The notes beneath the pieces are model-generated. The model worked only from the letters and a program-made list of their open reading frames with translations. It was not told the origin of the DNA and made no database searches. The translations under genes and the position numbers were made by a program. 64,000 bases of DNA from Paracyclopina nana (taxonomy: Eukaryota > Arthropoda > Copepoda > Cyclopoida > Cyclopettidae), in the NCBI GenBank assembly GCA_019096065.1, contig JAGUCH010000004.1, forward strand, positions 1,798,001-1,862,000, given 5' to 3'. The number at the start of each line of letters is the position of its first letter. The stretch's first letter is position 1. Positions 63,843-64,000 of the stretch are shown here, one piece after another.

Positions 63843-64000
63843 GCAATCGGCACAGGATAACAGGATAACTGCAAAATTGATTTCATTTTTGGAGTGATCA
63901 ACTGCTAGCTGTGTAAAAAAATTGGAATAATTGGAATTCAAAATGATTGGACATTAAAAATCAAGTTCACCGCAACTAATTTAATTTTTATTTAATTTTT

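Noticed and set aside
1..64000. CRISPR arrays, bacterial operons, rRNA
   Set aside because: None seen; the gene structure is eukaryotic throughout.

Overview
This is a 64 kb stretch of a compact, AT-rich animal genome, most likely an arthropod (possibly a non-insect pancrustacean). Genes are short and closely packed on both strands, most introns are 45-75 nt with GT..AG ends, and the gene content (Na,K-ATPase beta, noggin, PGRP, MATH-BTB, OS-9, FLAD1, SCO1) is animal. I cannot name the species. Exon boundaries were placed by eye from splice motifs and phase continuity.

Layout, left flank (1-8330): a secreted biotinidase/vanin-type amidohydrolase, a 7TM receptor on the minus strand with a tandem repeat in its second intron, two tandem secreted phospholipase A2 genes, then repeat-like DNA with imperfect inverted ends.

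Centre (8335-31752): a 23.4 kb LTR retroelement, inserted recently. The two 924-bp LTRs look identical, TG...CA ends are flanked by the 4-bp duplication TGTC, and a tRNA-Thr-like primer-binding site and a purine tract sit where expected. The plus strand carries gag, a zinc-knuckle ORF reached in frame through a UGA, a protease ORF with membrane segments, a 2007-codon pol (RT, RNase H, integrase and a long disordered tail), and at the far end an unknown 458-aa ORF and an envelope-like ORF with one C-terminal membrane segment. Between pol and these lie about 6 kb unusual for a retrotransposon: a 1.1 kb array of hairpins, a dispersed GAGCTGGAATG motif, and two spliced genes on the antisense strand, each with phase-consistent introns and its own AATAAA. 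One encodes a 304-aa single-pass membrane protein, the other a 128-aa GC-rich protein. The 304-aa gene diverges from the 458-aa gene across a short TATA-containing region, and the 458-aa gene has its own AATAAA. The element therefore resembles a complex endogenous retrovirus with its own accessory transcription units. This is the most interesting system in the window.

Right flank (31757-64000): noggin (minus) with a small secreted-protein gene nested in its intron on the other strand; three tandem MATH-BTB genes; a U1-type zinc-finger gene; OS-9; two tandem LdhA-type D-lactate dehydrogenase genes; an ankyrin-repeat membrane protein with an XK-related-like C-terminal half; a serine-protease homologue with a replaced catalytic serine; FLAD1; an acidic coiled-coil protein; SCO1; a small secreted cysteine-rich protein; Na,K-ATPase beta; and a PGRP with two extra cysteine modules. 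Most of these are ordinary, independently transcribed single-copy or tandemly duplicated genes. There is no operon structure.
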